Source of the DNA: Ehretia macrophylla
Lineage: Eukaryota > Streptophyta > Magnoliopsida > Boraginales > Ehretiaceae
Length of the DNA: 64,000 bases
Reading direction: 5' to 3'
NCBI GenBank assembly: GCA_037974665.1
Contig: CM075768.1
Location: 776,501 to 840,500, forward strand
The translations under genes and the position numbers were made by a program. Every line of letters starts with the position of its first letter. Within the stretch, counting starts at the first letter, position 1. Below, in pieces: positions 22,787 through 34,803 of this stretch. The notes below the pieces were generated by a model, which did not search any database, was not told where the DNA came from, and was given only the letters and a program-made list of their open reading frames with translations.

Positions 22787-25613
22787 TGTGATACCTCGAA
22801 CCCGACATATAGAGAATAATACCTGTTTGCATTTAATTAGGTTCTATCTTGAATGCTAGCATAGAATTATGTGTTTACCTTAATGAATTCATTCATTTTT
22901 AGCACTATTTCATAATTCTTCAAAATATTTAAATAATAGTTAAATTAATTAATTAAAATGAATATTAGCTAACTTATTAATTATAATACTCAATTTCATT
23001 TTCTTGACTATATTTACTTTGTTTTCAACTAATTGAGAAAGTAGCTTCAAGCTCGGAACATTAAAATTTTCTGTTTCTTTTTCTGAATTTCATATTTTTC
23101 CCTTAATACTTGCTATTTTAGATGCATACATTCATTGAGTTTGCGTGCATAGCATATCGGGAACAATAAGAAAAAAAAACATTAGTGAGCTTAATTAAAT
23201 AGTGAAAATTCAGCATTTTGGTTTTGTATTTTGCTTTGTTTTTGAATTCATTTGACCCACATAGCCAAGCTACTTGACCCAATAACCCAACCCATTGACC
23301 CATTGACCCAACTTAAACTCTTATAACCCAAAATCTCCCAAAAAATGTTGAAAAAGGGTTAAAAAAAAAATCAGCCAAACCCCCATATAAGGGAATAGTA
23401 TTTTTTTTCTTGCAAAATTGCTATAGTTGGCCATTTTCATCCATTCCAAGCTCGAATCTTGAGTTCTTGAATATGTTTAAGCCTTCTTCAAGCTTCTCTA
23501 ACCTTGTGTGGTAAGAATTTTATCTTATTTTTGTATTTGAAAGTTTTGCACCTAAACTTTATTTTTAGGATTTGTTGAGATATTGCTTGGTTATGCTTGT
23601 TTATGCTTAAATTACTCTTATTTATGATCATAGAGCACACTTTTGTGGTTATATTGCATTTTGAATGGTTGAAAATAGAGTTGGAGCTTTGGAGAAGATG
23701 ACGAATAGTAAATTTCAAAAAATTTGAGGTTTCGGTGGATTTTGTGTTATGAGATTGAATTAATGGTTTTTATAGGTGCTAATGAGCATGGATTAATGAT
23801 TGTATATGATTGGTTTACTTGGAATTGGATTAAATTTGCATAAATAGCTTAGTTTACAAAGGGGTTTCGGGCGTAAAGTGAATCCGGGTTGATTTGAGTG
23901 ATATATTTATTTGTCCTTAGGGTGAGGATGTGTTAAATGTGTGGCTATGTCACCTAATTGAATATCGGTTAAGGTACTTGTAGTTAAAATGTATAAAGGG
24001 GATTTCGGGGATTTTGAGGTAATTGCGGTTTAAAGTGTGGTTTCATGGTTCTAAATGGTGCCATAAAGTGTATTTAGAAGTGTAGTATAATTGGTTTAAG
24101 AATTGGAAAACTTGTAGTTAATATGTGCCTTGAATTGAGTCTTGAACTAAAGGGGACTTTGGAACGAAATAATGAATTTGACTTGTTTGAATAGGTAGTT
24201 AGTCTTAGATGTGTTAGGAAGCGTTTAAAATGTGGTTATGGCGTGGTTTGACTAATTGAATTAGGTAGTTGTAGTTAAAATCACCTAAAGGGATTTTTGG
24301 TATTTTTGGGTTAACATAATTAAAAATATAATTTCGTGGCATTGGTGTACATTATAAAGTGGTTAGAGGAGATTAGTAAAGTTAGATTGCGGGTTCCATG
24401 TCTTGCGTGAGGTTTAGAACCTAATTAGTAAGCGTTGGAATAGTGATTTGTTAGATTCTTGTGAATTGTTTGAACTTGTTACATGACTAACTAGTGAATT
24501 GCTATAGTTTTTACACTTGATTTTTAATTGAGTTATATATGTTGTACTTGGGTGAATAAGCATGATAATGATTCTTAGATCATGTTATAGTTGAATTATG
24601 TTAAGTGTTAACTGTAGTCGTCTTGATTGAATGCATAATTTGATATTCCTTTGTAAAATAAATGAAGTTGTATTAGTTAGGTAGTTTAACTTGTTAAATG
24701 TTAATGTAGTTAATGTCCTTGGCAAGATTAAAGAAGTGTTTTAAAGATACTTGCGTGATTATTTGGGCTAGGTGACAATATGAATTATGTAACTAATTGT
24801 ATATAATTTCTTTTGCTAAGAATTGAATTGTATAATAGCTAAATTGGCATTGGCATAACTAATTGTTAAAGTGTTAGGTTAATTTACTTGCATAGTACAT
24901 TGTCGGAATATGTTGTATCTTGTTTATATTGTTGTACTATTCTTATTGCTTATTAGTGTCTTATAATTGGTTAGCTAAAAGTCTAATTATGACTTGAATA
25001 TTTGACTACTTGGCTTGTGTTTTAAATTAAAGTATATAAAATGTATCTAGGGCATATAGGTTAACTTGTTTTAAAGTGATAATTGAAGAGGAATTGATGC
25101 AATTGGATGGGATTCTCGGCCTTATGGAGGTGAGAGAGTCTTCATCCTTATGTGCATAATAGTATATTTTCTTGTTTATAGATTATGTGATGTTGTATAA
25201 TTGTTAAAGTAGTGTGCGTTTATTGATTATGTATTATGTGCGAGGGAAACCTACTTTGTTGTTCCTCCTAAGTGTTATTGCTTTATATTATTGTTATATT
25301 TTCATTGGTTTAAGTGCATTGCATAGTGGTTGTGCAACCACAGTGTCAGGGGCCGATGTATTGGATATCGGCTGGGCGGGAGCGGGCTTGCCAGTGGATA
25401 TACGATCTCCATGCTCGAGTCCCTCACTCGCCTAGTCTGTAGATTGCCAAGGGGTGTTGGGTCGTAGGATTTTCGGGGTACATCCGGAGTACATCCACTG
25501 GAGTGTTTGGGATTTATGTCAGCACATTGATCAAGGTTCATGAATCGAGGATCATGGTTTGAGAATTGGAGTGATAAGGGTTATCGATCATATCCTTTTT
25601 CAATGTGTGGTAT
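22787..25613 (+). repeat. 3' LTR of family C, first segment
   Basis: Starts TGTGATACCTCGAACCC and closely follows LTR1 in order and content. It ends at the insertion of a B solo LTR at GGTAT. Hairpin 1 at 25242-25268; palindrome GTGGTTGTGCAACCAC at 25326-25341. Confidence 0.92.
25242..25268 (+). other. Conserved LTR hairpin 1
   Basis: GAGGGAAAC, loop CTACTTT, GTTGTTCCTC. Pairs with one bulge; AA/TT replaces bases that differ in the B copies. Confidence 0.6.
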
Positions 25614-28004
25614 TATGACTCCCGAGAACTTTGCTGTACTTTTATTTACTGTTGCATCCACTATTTTTGCATATTTACTGTGCAATTGATTGGTACTTCT
25701 GTGGTTACTATTTATTACATTTTTCAACTATTTATTTTCTTTGAACTAGCATTTTTCTGAAATCATATTAAGTATTTTAAAAATGAGAAAATTGTGCATT
25801 TGAGCGATTAGTGTTGAGAACATCTGTTTAGAAAATGTTTTAATGGATCAAGTGAATAGTGTTACGTAGTCTTACATTATATTTTAGCTAGCTAACATTT
25901 AATTGCACCATGAAACCTATTTTAAGTTAGTTTGATTCATTTTTTGTAGTCAACACTTATTCAAAACATAATACATATATTACATTTACATATTACAACA
26001 CATATACTCATAAAATAGCTCAAAACAAATCAAGAAATTACCCCTATGTCCCCCCAAAACCCGACAGCCCTTAAGCAGCCAAGGAGTTTTTGCTTCACCA
26101 ATCTTGCATCGCAAGCTCTCTCAAGCTAGGATTAGGTGTTTTCAAGGGTCTTCTACCTTCCTACGAGCTTCTTCGCGCATTGGTGAGGGATTTGCATAAA
26201 TATTTTGCATCTTTTAAAATGTTGCAACTTTCTTGATTTTGTAGATTTGCTAATAAATGCTTATGGTACGCTCAAATATGATATTATATGATGTATACGT
26301 GTTGTAGAAACCAAATTTATGCAATTGTTTCACTTTTTAAATGATTAAATTCGATGGTTTTATTTTAGGGTATGAATAGTGATGAATTTTTTAAGGTTTG
26401 TGAAATTGTGCGTTATAGCTTGATTCATTACTTATAATAGGTGCCTTAGATGTTAATAAAGATAGATTAATAGCCCTGTAAGGTTGAATTGCTCAAAACT
26501 TAGCTAAAATATGAAATAAACGACTTTTAAAAAGGGGTTTCAGGGTTAATGCAAATCAAGGTTAATTTGGCCTTCACATTTAGTGTTTTAGGCTATATAG
26601 GTGCTAGATATGCTTTGCTAAACCTCGATTGAGTTTCGGTTAGGGTACTTGTAGTACAAACTCACAAAGAGAAAATCGGGGATTTAATGGTGAACGAGGT
26701 TTAACGGGTGAAATCGAGGGTTCTTGGGATGCCATAATGTGTGGTTTGAGGGATAGGATAACTCGTTTGGGAATCTTGAATTTTGCCTTTTGGTTTGGAG
26801 CTAAATGGTATAGATTGATAAATGGGTTTGGTGTAAAAGTGTTGGCCGAGGGTAATTGAATGATGGAATGTGTACCTACTAGGTATGGAAGTACTTTTGG
26901 GGCTATCATGGTATTGATTTGAAAGATGGATTGGGTAGCTATAGTTCCAAGTGACTCGGGGCCTTTCCGAGCTTTTGTGTCAAAAGTGGGGTTTTAGAGC
27001 TTGAGAAGATGTCTTTTAGTGCTCTTAGAGTTGAATAATGGTTGGTTTGTAGAAATTGCACTTTGTGTTTCTATTGGAACCCAAGTCGAGTAAGTAGACT
27101 AAAGGGCTAGTTTATAAACAATGGAATTAATTGTTGGTAATTGACCTTAATTGATTAGCTAAAATGTGTAATGTATTTGTATTGTATGATTATCTTTTGG
27201 TGAAGTTTCGTGGATTGGATTGCATGGCTACCTTGTCAAGAGTAGTATCCTTGCTTAAAAGAACTAAGTAGAATGCAATGTGTTTGATCTAATGTTTAAA
27301 TAAAGTTCGATAAGTGTTTATATAGCCAAACAAGTGTATAAATGACTAGAATATGATTAAAGCTAGTGTTGTGTGGGTGTATATTTTTGGCCATATGGTC
27401 ATTTTGGTACTAGTCTTTTACTTTTTGTTTCCTTGAGCTTTACAAGATTAGCATGGCTTAGCAATTGATCTAGATAGAGATAACATGATGGTGCAAAATG
27501 TAAACTTAACTTAGATGGGTGGTTTGAGAATAAACATCATAGTTAAAGAGAATCAAAGTTATATGCATGGTTATAATGAAGTTGGGTTATTTTAATGCTT
27601 AGTTTATTGAAGTCTTGTGTGATAATGTTATTCGGAGGTCTAGTAGTATCTAAGTGAACTAGATTGTATTCAGAAACTGTGATTAACCTAGTTGCTAATT
27701 GTGCCATATATGTCCATAATGCTAAATTAACGCTTGAATTGATTAGAGTATGGTTAGAATTCATTGTAGGTGTTTAAGATTGAATTGGAGCCATAACTTG
27801 TGTCCTAGAGCTTGGTAGAGGTGAGGGTTGCATCATACTTGACATCTTAACTGATTTATTGATTTTCATTATGATGTTTATTGTGTAGATTATGAGTTAT
27901 TGTTTAATTACTTTAATCGTATTGTTATGTGCTCGTTTATATGTCAACTAGGAAGTATTATTGTTATCTAGGTTACAAATGCTTGATAATGGAAATTCAT
28001 GTGC

Positions 28005-28029
28005 GAGGACAACCTACTTTGTTGTCCTT
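28005..28029 (+). other. Conserved LTR hairpin 1
   Basis: GAGGACAAC, loop CTACTTT, GTTGTCCTT. A continuous 9-bp pairing with one G.T at the base. Confidence 0.65.
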
Positions 28030-28079
28030 AAATGTGTTTATTGATTATATTGTCTTTGTCATCATACTTGCATTACATC

Positions 28080-28095
28080 GAGGTTGCGCAACCTC
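28080..28095 (+). other. LTR palindrome GAGGTTGCGCAACCTC
   Basis: Perfect 16-bp palindrome. Compared with GTGGTTGTGCAACCAC at 25326-25341, the second pair is A-T instead of T-A, a compensatory change. Confidence 0.6.
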
Positions 28096-28453
28096 ATTGT
28101 TCGGGACGGATGCGATGGGCTTCTCCGGGCAGTATTGGGCTTGCCGGTATTGGTTGCTCTAGCTCTGCGCTTTATTCCCTTGCTCGCCTAGTATGAAGTA
28201 TGCCAAGGGGTGTTGGGTCGTAGGATCAGATACATCTGGAGTACCCATTGGTGTACGGGATGCCGGCATATCGAGATCGAGGTTCGTGTTCGTGATTTGT
28301 GGTTCGAGAGTTTGGAGGGATAAGTGTTATGAATCGATATCCTTTTAATAAGTGTAACATATTTGGCTATCGCTTATTTATTTTGCTTTATTGTTAATCT
28401 TGTGATTATATATTGCATCGCACGAAAATGGTTTCGAAAACCTCCCTCATTGG

Positions 28454-28472
28454 GCATACGTGTTTTGTATGC
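28454..28472 (+). other. Conserved LTR hairpin 2
   Basis: GCATAC, loop GTGTTTT, GTATGC. The second pair is C-G where family C has T-A. Confidence 0.6.
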
Positions 28473-29046
28473 TCACCCTCGTTACTAACACTTTCAGGTT
28501 TAATACGAAGCAATTGATGTGCCCACAAGCCGTCTGGATTTCTGTGCATTGAAGTGTTATTTGTCGTGGTAGTATAATTTGTAAAGTGGAGGTTTTGTAT
28601 GTATTGTAACATATCATGGAAGATTGTATTAAAGTCTAAAGAACCATTGACCAGTAATAATTTAACGATTTACCTTATTGCTTGATTGTCTTGCATGCTT
28701 GCTTGGGTTAAAGAGATTTGGTTGGCAGACTTAATTCATAAGAAAGTTAGCTAGAGAATATTAGAGTGGTATGATAAGCGATATTATAAACATAGACTTT
28801 CAACAGTCAATGAATGGTTGCTTGTATGTCTTCAATGTTAGGTTCCAAGGCTCGGATGGCCTTGAGGAGTTGTGTATGTTGGACACGGTACTAGTCCATT
28901 TATATGTTGTGCGCAGGTAAACTGTTCATCCTACAAACATGGGAAACTCTGTCTATTTTCCTTAAATTTCATGACCAGGGTGGAATTGGCTTGAAAATAG
29001 CATGGTTAATGGAGCCTCCAGTCTCGTGATGGATATGGGCGTTACA

Positions 29047-29685
29047 TGCATCATATTGCTTATTTGGCATGTTAATTATTTAATGATTTTACTTGTACAT
29101 AACTGTTTCATTGCACAAATTCCTTTATAAATGCTTCTCGTATACTGTTCCCCTCCCTCACTGGGTATACATGATTGTATACTCACTCCTCGTTACACAC
29201 CTTTCAGGTATTGTGGTGTTAGAAGGAATATTCATGCTTGTGGTGCTTGGCCTTTGCTTGAGAGTCAGTGTGCTGTATGGCTTGGGTTGTAAATATGTTA
29301 CTTTAGAGTCGTATGTATTCAATGAATAAAGAAATATAATTTATGTTTAATTAGATCATTAGAGTGGTATGATAACCTAGTTTATGTAATAGGTTAATAT
29401 TATTTCATTTCAAAGCATGAGCGTGCTTGTCTAAAGGAAAATAGCTAGGATAGCCTTTGAATTTGGAAAATGTATAATTGCTTGCGTTTGTTTGTTGAGA
29501 ACCAAGGCTTGGATGGCCTTGAGGAGTTGTTAAATGTGTTGGACACGATGCTGGTCCATTTATATTCTGTTTGCAGGTTTTGGTATGTCCTATAAACAGG
29601 GGAGACTACGTTCATCCTCCCTCGTTTTTCATGACCTTAGGTATTGAATCGAGGCTCTGGTCTCATGAGGGATCGGGGTGTTACA
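29047..29685 (+). repeat. 3' LTR of family C, last segment
   Basis: Continues the family-C LTR after the solo LTR and ends GGGGTGTTACA. Hairpin 2 at 29165-29182; AATAAA at 29325-29330. The 78-codon open frame here and its twin at 18805-19041 are LTR sequence. Confidence 0.92.
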
Positions 29686-29871
29686 GAGACATTCTCGGAA
29701 TAGATTTAAAGCATTTAATAGTCCCTCATTACTATACGGTTATGAATCTAGAAAGGCATGCCCAACAAGAGCATCAAGAATAAGACAATTAACAAGCTTG
29801 ATATTAAGTTAGAAACATGTTAAAGAGTTAACGTTATTTATTTTGGACGTTAATTGTTAAGCAGGACAAAA

Positions 29872-30059
29872 GTATAAATACTAAAAGTATTGGGGCAAAA
29901 GTGCAGATACTGAAAGTATTGGGGCCAAAGTATAAATATTAAAAGTATTAGGGTCAAAGTACAAATACTAAAAGTATTAGGATCAAAGTGCAAATACTAA
30001 AAGTATTGGGGCCAAAGTACAAATACTGAAAGTGTTGAGGTCTAAGTGCAAATACTAGT
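29872..30059 (+). repeat. 29-bp minisatellite, about 6.5 units
   Basis: Units begin at 29872, 29901, 29930, 29959, 29988, 30017 and 30046, an exact 29-bp spacing. Consensus core: AAATACTAAAAGTATTGGGG. Confidence 0.9.
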
Positions 30060-30064
30060 CTTCA

Positions 30065-30173
30065 CTAGAAGACAAATAACAAGTTGCAATAGAAGACAAA
30101 CAATAAGTTGCACTAGAGGACAAACAACAAGTTACACTAAAAGACGAAACACTAAAAGACAAACAACAAGTTG
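30065..30173 (+). repeat. 24-bp tandem repeat, about 4.5 units
   Basis: CTAGAAGACAAACAACAAGT-type units, one truncated. The Cys/Ser-rich antisense open frame across it (30055-30267) is an artefact of the repeat. Confidence 0.8.
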
Positions 30174-30274
30174 GCAAAGGTAGATGTCTTATGCATGGTT
30201 GACACTTGCAAAGGGAATAAGTCTTGAGAAGACTTGTCATGCCATTTGTCACAATCCTACACAACACAAGACTC

Positions 30275-30283
30275 TATATAAAG
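30275..30283 (+). promoter_or_regulatory. Candidate TATA box of the copia-2 LTR
   Basis: TATATAAAG within ACTCTATATAAAGG, downstream of the minisatellites and about 700 bases before the LTR end. This is a plausible Pol II promoter for the genomic RNA. Confidence 0.6.
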
Positions 30284-30299
30284 GCCATCATTTGTCCTT

Positions 30300-30675
30300 C
30301 ATGGTTGTTATTTTTTCGGCCAACACAAGAGAAGAAAAGATGACAAAATTCTCTCCTTTCTTTCATGGTTTTTTTTGTCCATAGCGAAGATAAGGTGGTA
30401 GGATTTTTCTCTTGCCTTCTAACTTTATACAAGCTTAGATCTTTCACCGAGAAACTAGCACATTTACTTGGTTGGTGGGTGTTTGCCATCTCGTTTTCAT
30501 CATTATTTCGGCCATTAACGGGAATGGAGAAAAGGATGAGAGCTATGTCTTCTTCCTTGATGCTCTCGGCCAAAGCATGAAAAAATATAAGTGTTATTCT
30601 TTTTGCTTTCTAGCGATATACAAGCTCTTATCTACTTCTAAGTAGCTAGTGCATTTACTTAGTTTGTAGTATTAA
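30300..30675 (+). repeat. Tandem duplication of about 190 bp in the copia-2 LTR
   Basis: Two diverged halves, each with TTCGGCCA near its start and ATACAAGCT...CTAG.GCA.TTTACTT near its end (30425-30478 and 30616-30670). Confidence 0.55.
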
Positions 30676-30981
30676 CCATTGGATGCTTGTGTGTTTTGAT
30701 CTAGAGCCTTTGCGTGTGTGAAGAAGGCTTGTCCACACCATAGCATCTCCGTCGTGATTCCACCTTATCTCGGCTATTAACGGGAGGTATGCCGTTATAT
30801 CTCTCGTTTACTTTATAGTATATTTGATATATTATATGTTGCATGTTATTTACCATGGACTTTACTTCGGAAGTGTATGTGATTACAAATGATTATGTTG
30901 AAATTTTTTTAAATGTTCAACGCTTCCGCTTCACTTTGATATGTTGTGAATCACATGTTTCCGAGGACCGATCATTTCAAG

Positions 30982-30994
30982 TGGTATCAGAGCC
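30982..30994 (+). other. Primer-binding site of copia-2, tRNA-iMet
   Basis: TGGTATCAGAGCC, two bases after the LTR terminal CA. Confidence 0.85.
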
Positions 30995-31956
30995 ACGATT
31001 TCTAAAGTCCACGAAATCACATGTATAGTCGTAGATCTAATCTTTAAAGTATGTAAAATGGCTTTATCTCATGATTCTAAGCATATACATGTGATGATCT
31101 ATGATTGTCTACGATGGTTCGAGAAACGAGCAATTAGAATATTTTCCCTTGGCATGGCCGAGAGACACTAGGCTTTTGGATGGTTGAAAAACGTGCCACT
31201 TCATATGCATTGTACATCGTATACGATAAAACATGGAACATGTGAGTAGAGCTTTTTCTCCTAGCCTTGGCCATTTCCTTTTGGTCTTGAGGTTGGTTTT
31301 TTAGGAATATGCCACTCCATGTGTAATGTACGTCGTATATAATGGAACATGGAACATGAATGAAGAACATTTTTCCCTTGCCATGGCCGAGAGTCTTCTT
31401 GGGATTGTAAAGGTTGAAAAGTTACTTGCCATGATGATCAATCTTGACTTGCACAAGTGACATAAGTGTTATAATCACGGAATCTATTGGTTTACATACA
31501 GATTGGCAAGGTGTTACTAATGGATGTTAAAGATTAGATGGTTGTGTTGTCTTTTGTATGTGATGCATAAGATATATGTGCTAGCTTGCTTGTTTAGCTT
31601 AGATTGTATATTGGATATGTATGATCTTGGCTTTATGAGTATGAATGGTTGGTTGAATGGTGAACTAGATCACGGACTTGGTATTTGAATGGTTTGTAAT
31701 TGAGACATAAGTCTCATTTTACTTTCTTGTAATTGACTGAATTATGTAGTGAGGACTATATGTAATTTTTCAAGACAAAGTGCAAGATGACCAATGAAGG
31801 CATCTAAAGAGTTGGAGGGGCTTTGGAAATTCCAAGGAAGAAGAAGATCTTGAAGGTATTAGATGTGCTTTAGGATAGTCTTATTTTCTTATTCTTGGTC
31901 CAAGTCCATGATCCACCATTCGTTTGTGTTGCATGCAAGCTATTTTATATGCTTTA
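30995..31956 (+). other. Copia-2 leader, non-coding, with about 115-bp tandem repeats
   Basis: No convincing gag is seen. Roughly 2.3 copies of a 110-119-bp unit lie at 31142-31400, each with a TTTTCCCTTGGCATGGCC start and a GTAC.TCGTATA..A..GGAACATG end. A family-B element inserted at CTTTA (31952-31956). Confidence 0.6.
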
Positions 31957-34447
31957 TGTCACGCCCCGACCCAACCCTAAGCTAAAGATTAATTCTGGAC
32001 TCAACAAACGGACAGAGTCTCCACTATATCGCGGACATTCTGAAAACCTGTAAACATTCAATAAAGCCACAAAACAACAAGAACATCATTTCTAATTAAA
32101 TCACAGCTTCAAGGCCATCCGAACCTTAAACAATGCAAATAGTTTAGATATATACAAGCATGCATTCCACAATAATATCTTCTTTACATAAGACCGCTTA
32201 TCATACCACTCTATAATAGCATTTAAACATACTTAAGAATTAAAGTCATCCATTCAATCCCTGCAATTACACCCAAGCATGCAACAAACTAAAAACAAGA
32301 ATATTAGTTATTGCATACCATAGATACATATCTCACACTACATTCAACTTACAACGGACCAAATATATACATGAGCTCATATGCTCCAAAATAGGTCATA
32401 AAATAACACAAGCAAAGTCTTCACACAAACAGCAAGATTAGAGCCACCTCAAGCACAAAGAACACAGCAACTAAGGCAACTGCTCCGCCTGCACCTCCTG
32501 TTCCTCACCCTCAATTAAATCAAGCTGGGGTTCAACCTCAGCACCTCTTGAAACATGTTAGCGAGGTATGAGCAACTACAATTGCCCAGTGAGGGATAAA
32601 GTCTACCAGGGGCGTACAATGCAACAGTTAGAGCAAATAAGCATTAAAAGCAAGTAAAGGACAATTGAAATAACAAGTAACCACACATTTGAAAGGATAA
32701 GATACACTTAACCCCAACACTCCAGAATTCTCTTTATCTTCGATCACGAACCACGAACCATGATCAATGTGTCGGCATAACCCCAATCATTCCAGTGGGT
32801 GTACGACGGATGTACCCCGATAATCCTACGACCTAACACCCCCTGGCAATCTCCAGACCAAGCGAGTGAGGGACTAGAGCATGGAGATTGAATATCCACT
32901 GGCGAGCCCACTGGTGCCAATCCTATATTCAAATACATCCGCCCCTAACACTATGGTTGCGCAACCACTATGCAATACACTTTAACATATGACAATATAA
33001 CAATATTGGAAGCAATAACATATAGGAGGGACAACAAAGTAGGTTGTCCTCAAAATAGTTAGAATAGAAGCATTAGCATATAACAACTAAAAGATTACAA
33101 AGGGAATTAACATAATTCACATAGAACTTTACCGAAAGCTCAATAATGTCTTGAAAATACATTTAAACATCTAAGAAACCTTTACAAGGTCATAGAAGTA
33201 TGAGACAACCAATTTCCTACTTTATCCCATTTGTAACTTAAACCATTTTCCTTCCAAACACAAGCTATTGTTCTAGTTTAGCGAGTGGGCTATTCCATAC
33301 TTCTAATCAACCAATAAGGCACCCCTAGGAACTTTGAAACTACCCAAATGCCGGCGATTACCACAAAAGCCCCGATTTCCCCCTTTTGTGAGTTTGTGCT
33401 ACAAGTACCCTAACCGGAACTCAACCGAGGTTTAGCAAAGCATATCTAGAATCTATATAGCTTAAGAATACTAAATGTGTTGGCCAAATTAACCCGGATT
33501 TGCAGTAACCCCGAAATCCCTTTTTAAAAGTCGCCTATTTCATGTTTTAGCCAAGTTTCAAGCAATTCAACCCCACGGGGCAATCAATCTATCTTCATTA
33601 ATATCTAAGGCACCTATTAGAAGCAACGAATCAAGCCATAATACACAATTCCACAATTCCACAAAACCCTAGAATTTCGTCACTATTCAAACCCTAAAAT
33701 CAAACCGTCGAATTTAACCGTTTAAATAACAAATCAATAGCATAAACTTGGTCTCTACATCACGTATACACCATATAATATCATATTTGAGCATACCATA
33801 AGCATTTACTAGCAAATCTACAAAATCAAGAAAGTTGCAACATTTTAAAAATGCAAAATACTCATGCAAATCCCTCACCAATGCACGTAGAAGCTCGTAG
33901 GACGCTAACAAACACTCTAAACCACTTGCTCCTATCTTGGTAGGGGTTGAAATTGAGAATTGAAGAGCCAAAATTCTCCTTTTTGCCTCCAAAGGGCTGT
34001 CGGGTTTGGGACTGCACTATTCACCCCTTGTTTTTTTTTCTAAGTCAACTTATGAGCTATGTGGTGTGTTGAGTATATAGTATATATTTGTGTTATATTT
34101 AGAGTGTGTGTGTGACAATAAAGTGAGTCAAGCTAGTTTAAAATAAGTCAAAAGGTGTAATTTAATGTTAGCTAGTTAAAATATAAAGTTAGACTACGTA
34201 ATACTATTCACTAGATTCAATAAAACATTTTCTAAATGGATACTCTCAACCTTAATCGCTCAAATGCACATTTTTTTCATTCCTAAAACAATTGATATGA
34301 TTTAAGAAAAATGCTAATTCGAAGTAAATAAGTGGTTGAAAAATGCAATAAATAGTAACCATATAAGGTAACAAGTAATGCACAGTCATAATGCGCAAAT
34401 AGTAGATGCAACAGTTAATAGATGTACGGAGAATCTCGAGTGTCATA
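31957..34447 (-). repeat. 3' LTR of B3 (2491 bp)
   Basis: Minus strand: starts TATGACACTCGAG and ends GGGGCGTGACA. Hairpin 2 at 32572-32585 (GCAAT/GTTGC, one G.T), palindrome at 32954-32967, hairpin 1 at 33026-33051. It is about 0.8-1.5 kb shorter than the other B LTRs, so it is a subfamily. Confidence 0.93.
33026..33051 (-). other. Conserved LTR hairpin 1
   Basis: Minus strand: GAGGACAAC, loop CTACTTT, GTTGTCCCTC. Pairing with one bulged C. Confidence 0.65.
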
Positions 34448-34459
34448 CCTTCCCCCCTT
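34448..34459 (-). other. Polypurine tract of B3
   Basis: Minus-strand AAGGGGGGAAGG abuts the 3' LTR. The bases before it (AATTGCGTGGGCACAATT) resemble those before the tracts of C and D. Confidence 0.85.
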
Positions 34460-34539
34460 AAACTAATTGTGCCCACGCAATTCTTACATGATTCGACGAA
34501 TAACTCTGGATAGTGATCTCACATCTGATCCTCTCTCTC

Positions 34540-34728
34540 CTATGTGACATCCTCCAACCCGTGATGATCCCACAGAATCTTAACCATCAGAATGCTTTTA
34601 GTTCTTAGCTCCTGAACCTTCTGGCCTACAACCTGAAAAGGTTTTTCTGTATAAGTCAAAGTCTCACTGATCTCTAGCGGCTCTGGCTCAAGAACATGAG
34701 AAGGATCTGGCTGATATTTTTGAAGCAT
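34540..34728 (-). pseudogene. pol: Chromodomain-like C-terminal tail of integrase (B3)
   Basis: This 62-codon frame contains YQPDPSHVLEPEPLEISETL, the usual linker between integrase and chromodomain in Del/Tekay elements. It then continues with LRTKSILMVKILWDHHGLEDVT, described here as a short chromodomain-type strand set at the end. The frame stops with TAG where relatives have Trp (EATWE), a TGG to TAG change. A chromodomain would direct integration to heterochromatin marks. Assignment is from resemblance alone. Confidence 0.7.
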
Positions 34729-34803
34729 AGAAACATGAAAGACATCGTGAATTCTGCCTAAACTAGGAGGTAGAGCTAATCAGTAAGCCAATGCACCAAC
34801 TCT

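Larger units (their letters stand above)
25614..29046 (+). repeat. Solo LTR of gypsy family B (3433 bp)
   Basis: Starts TATGACTCCCGAG and ends GGGCGTTACA. Flanks are GGTAT (25609-25613) and TGCAT (29047-29051), an imperfect 5-bp duplication. Joining 25613 to 29052 rebuilds exactly the GTGTGGTATCATATTGC seen in LTR1 at about 18765, so the insertion site is certain. Hairpin 1 at 28005-28029, palindrome 28080-28095, hairpin 2 at 28454-28472. Confidence 0.9.
15969..29685 (+). mobile_element. Non-autonomous gypsy-type element, family C, no coding region, two LTRs
   Basis: It has LTRs at 15969-19398 and 22787-29685 and an exact GAGAC duplication at 15964-15968 and 29686-29690. There is a primer site after LTR1 and a polypurine tract before LTR2. 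Two later solo LTRs lie inside it (19802-22249 and 25614-29046). Without them the internal region is only about 0.94 kb and holds no gag or pol. It is a large retrotransposon derivative (LARD-like) that would depend on proteins of a relative. The shared LTR 3' modules and PPT region suggest the A/B gypsies as helpers; that is inference. Confidence 0.9.
29691..30979 (+). repeat. Copia-2 5' LTR, second segment
   Basis: Resumes after the GAGAC duplication and ends CATTTCA directly before the primer site. It contains two adjacent minisatellites (29872-30059, 30065-30173), a TATA box (30275-30283) and a tandem duplication (about 30300-30675). Confidence 0.78.
14972..31956 (+). mobile_element. Ty1/copia element copia-2 (LTR and leader), split by nested elements
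   Basis: The LTR starts TGTTGGAGATATGCCC at 14972 and ends at 30979, with a tRNA-Met primer site at 30982. After removal of 15969-29690, the LTR is about 2.29 kb. Non-coding leader follows to 31956 and resumes after the nested gypsies (41839-42183, 49983 to about 50525). No copia coding region or second LTR is in the window. The left flank ATCAT (14967-14971) would be one duplication copy. Confidence 0.75.

Noticed and set aside
30055-30267. Cys/Ser-rich antisense open frame resembling a small secreted peptide
   Set aside because: Translation of the 24-bp tandem repeat; no signal peptide or conserved start.
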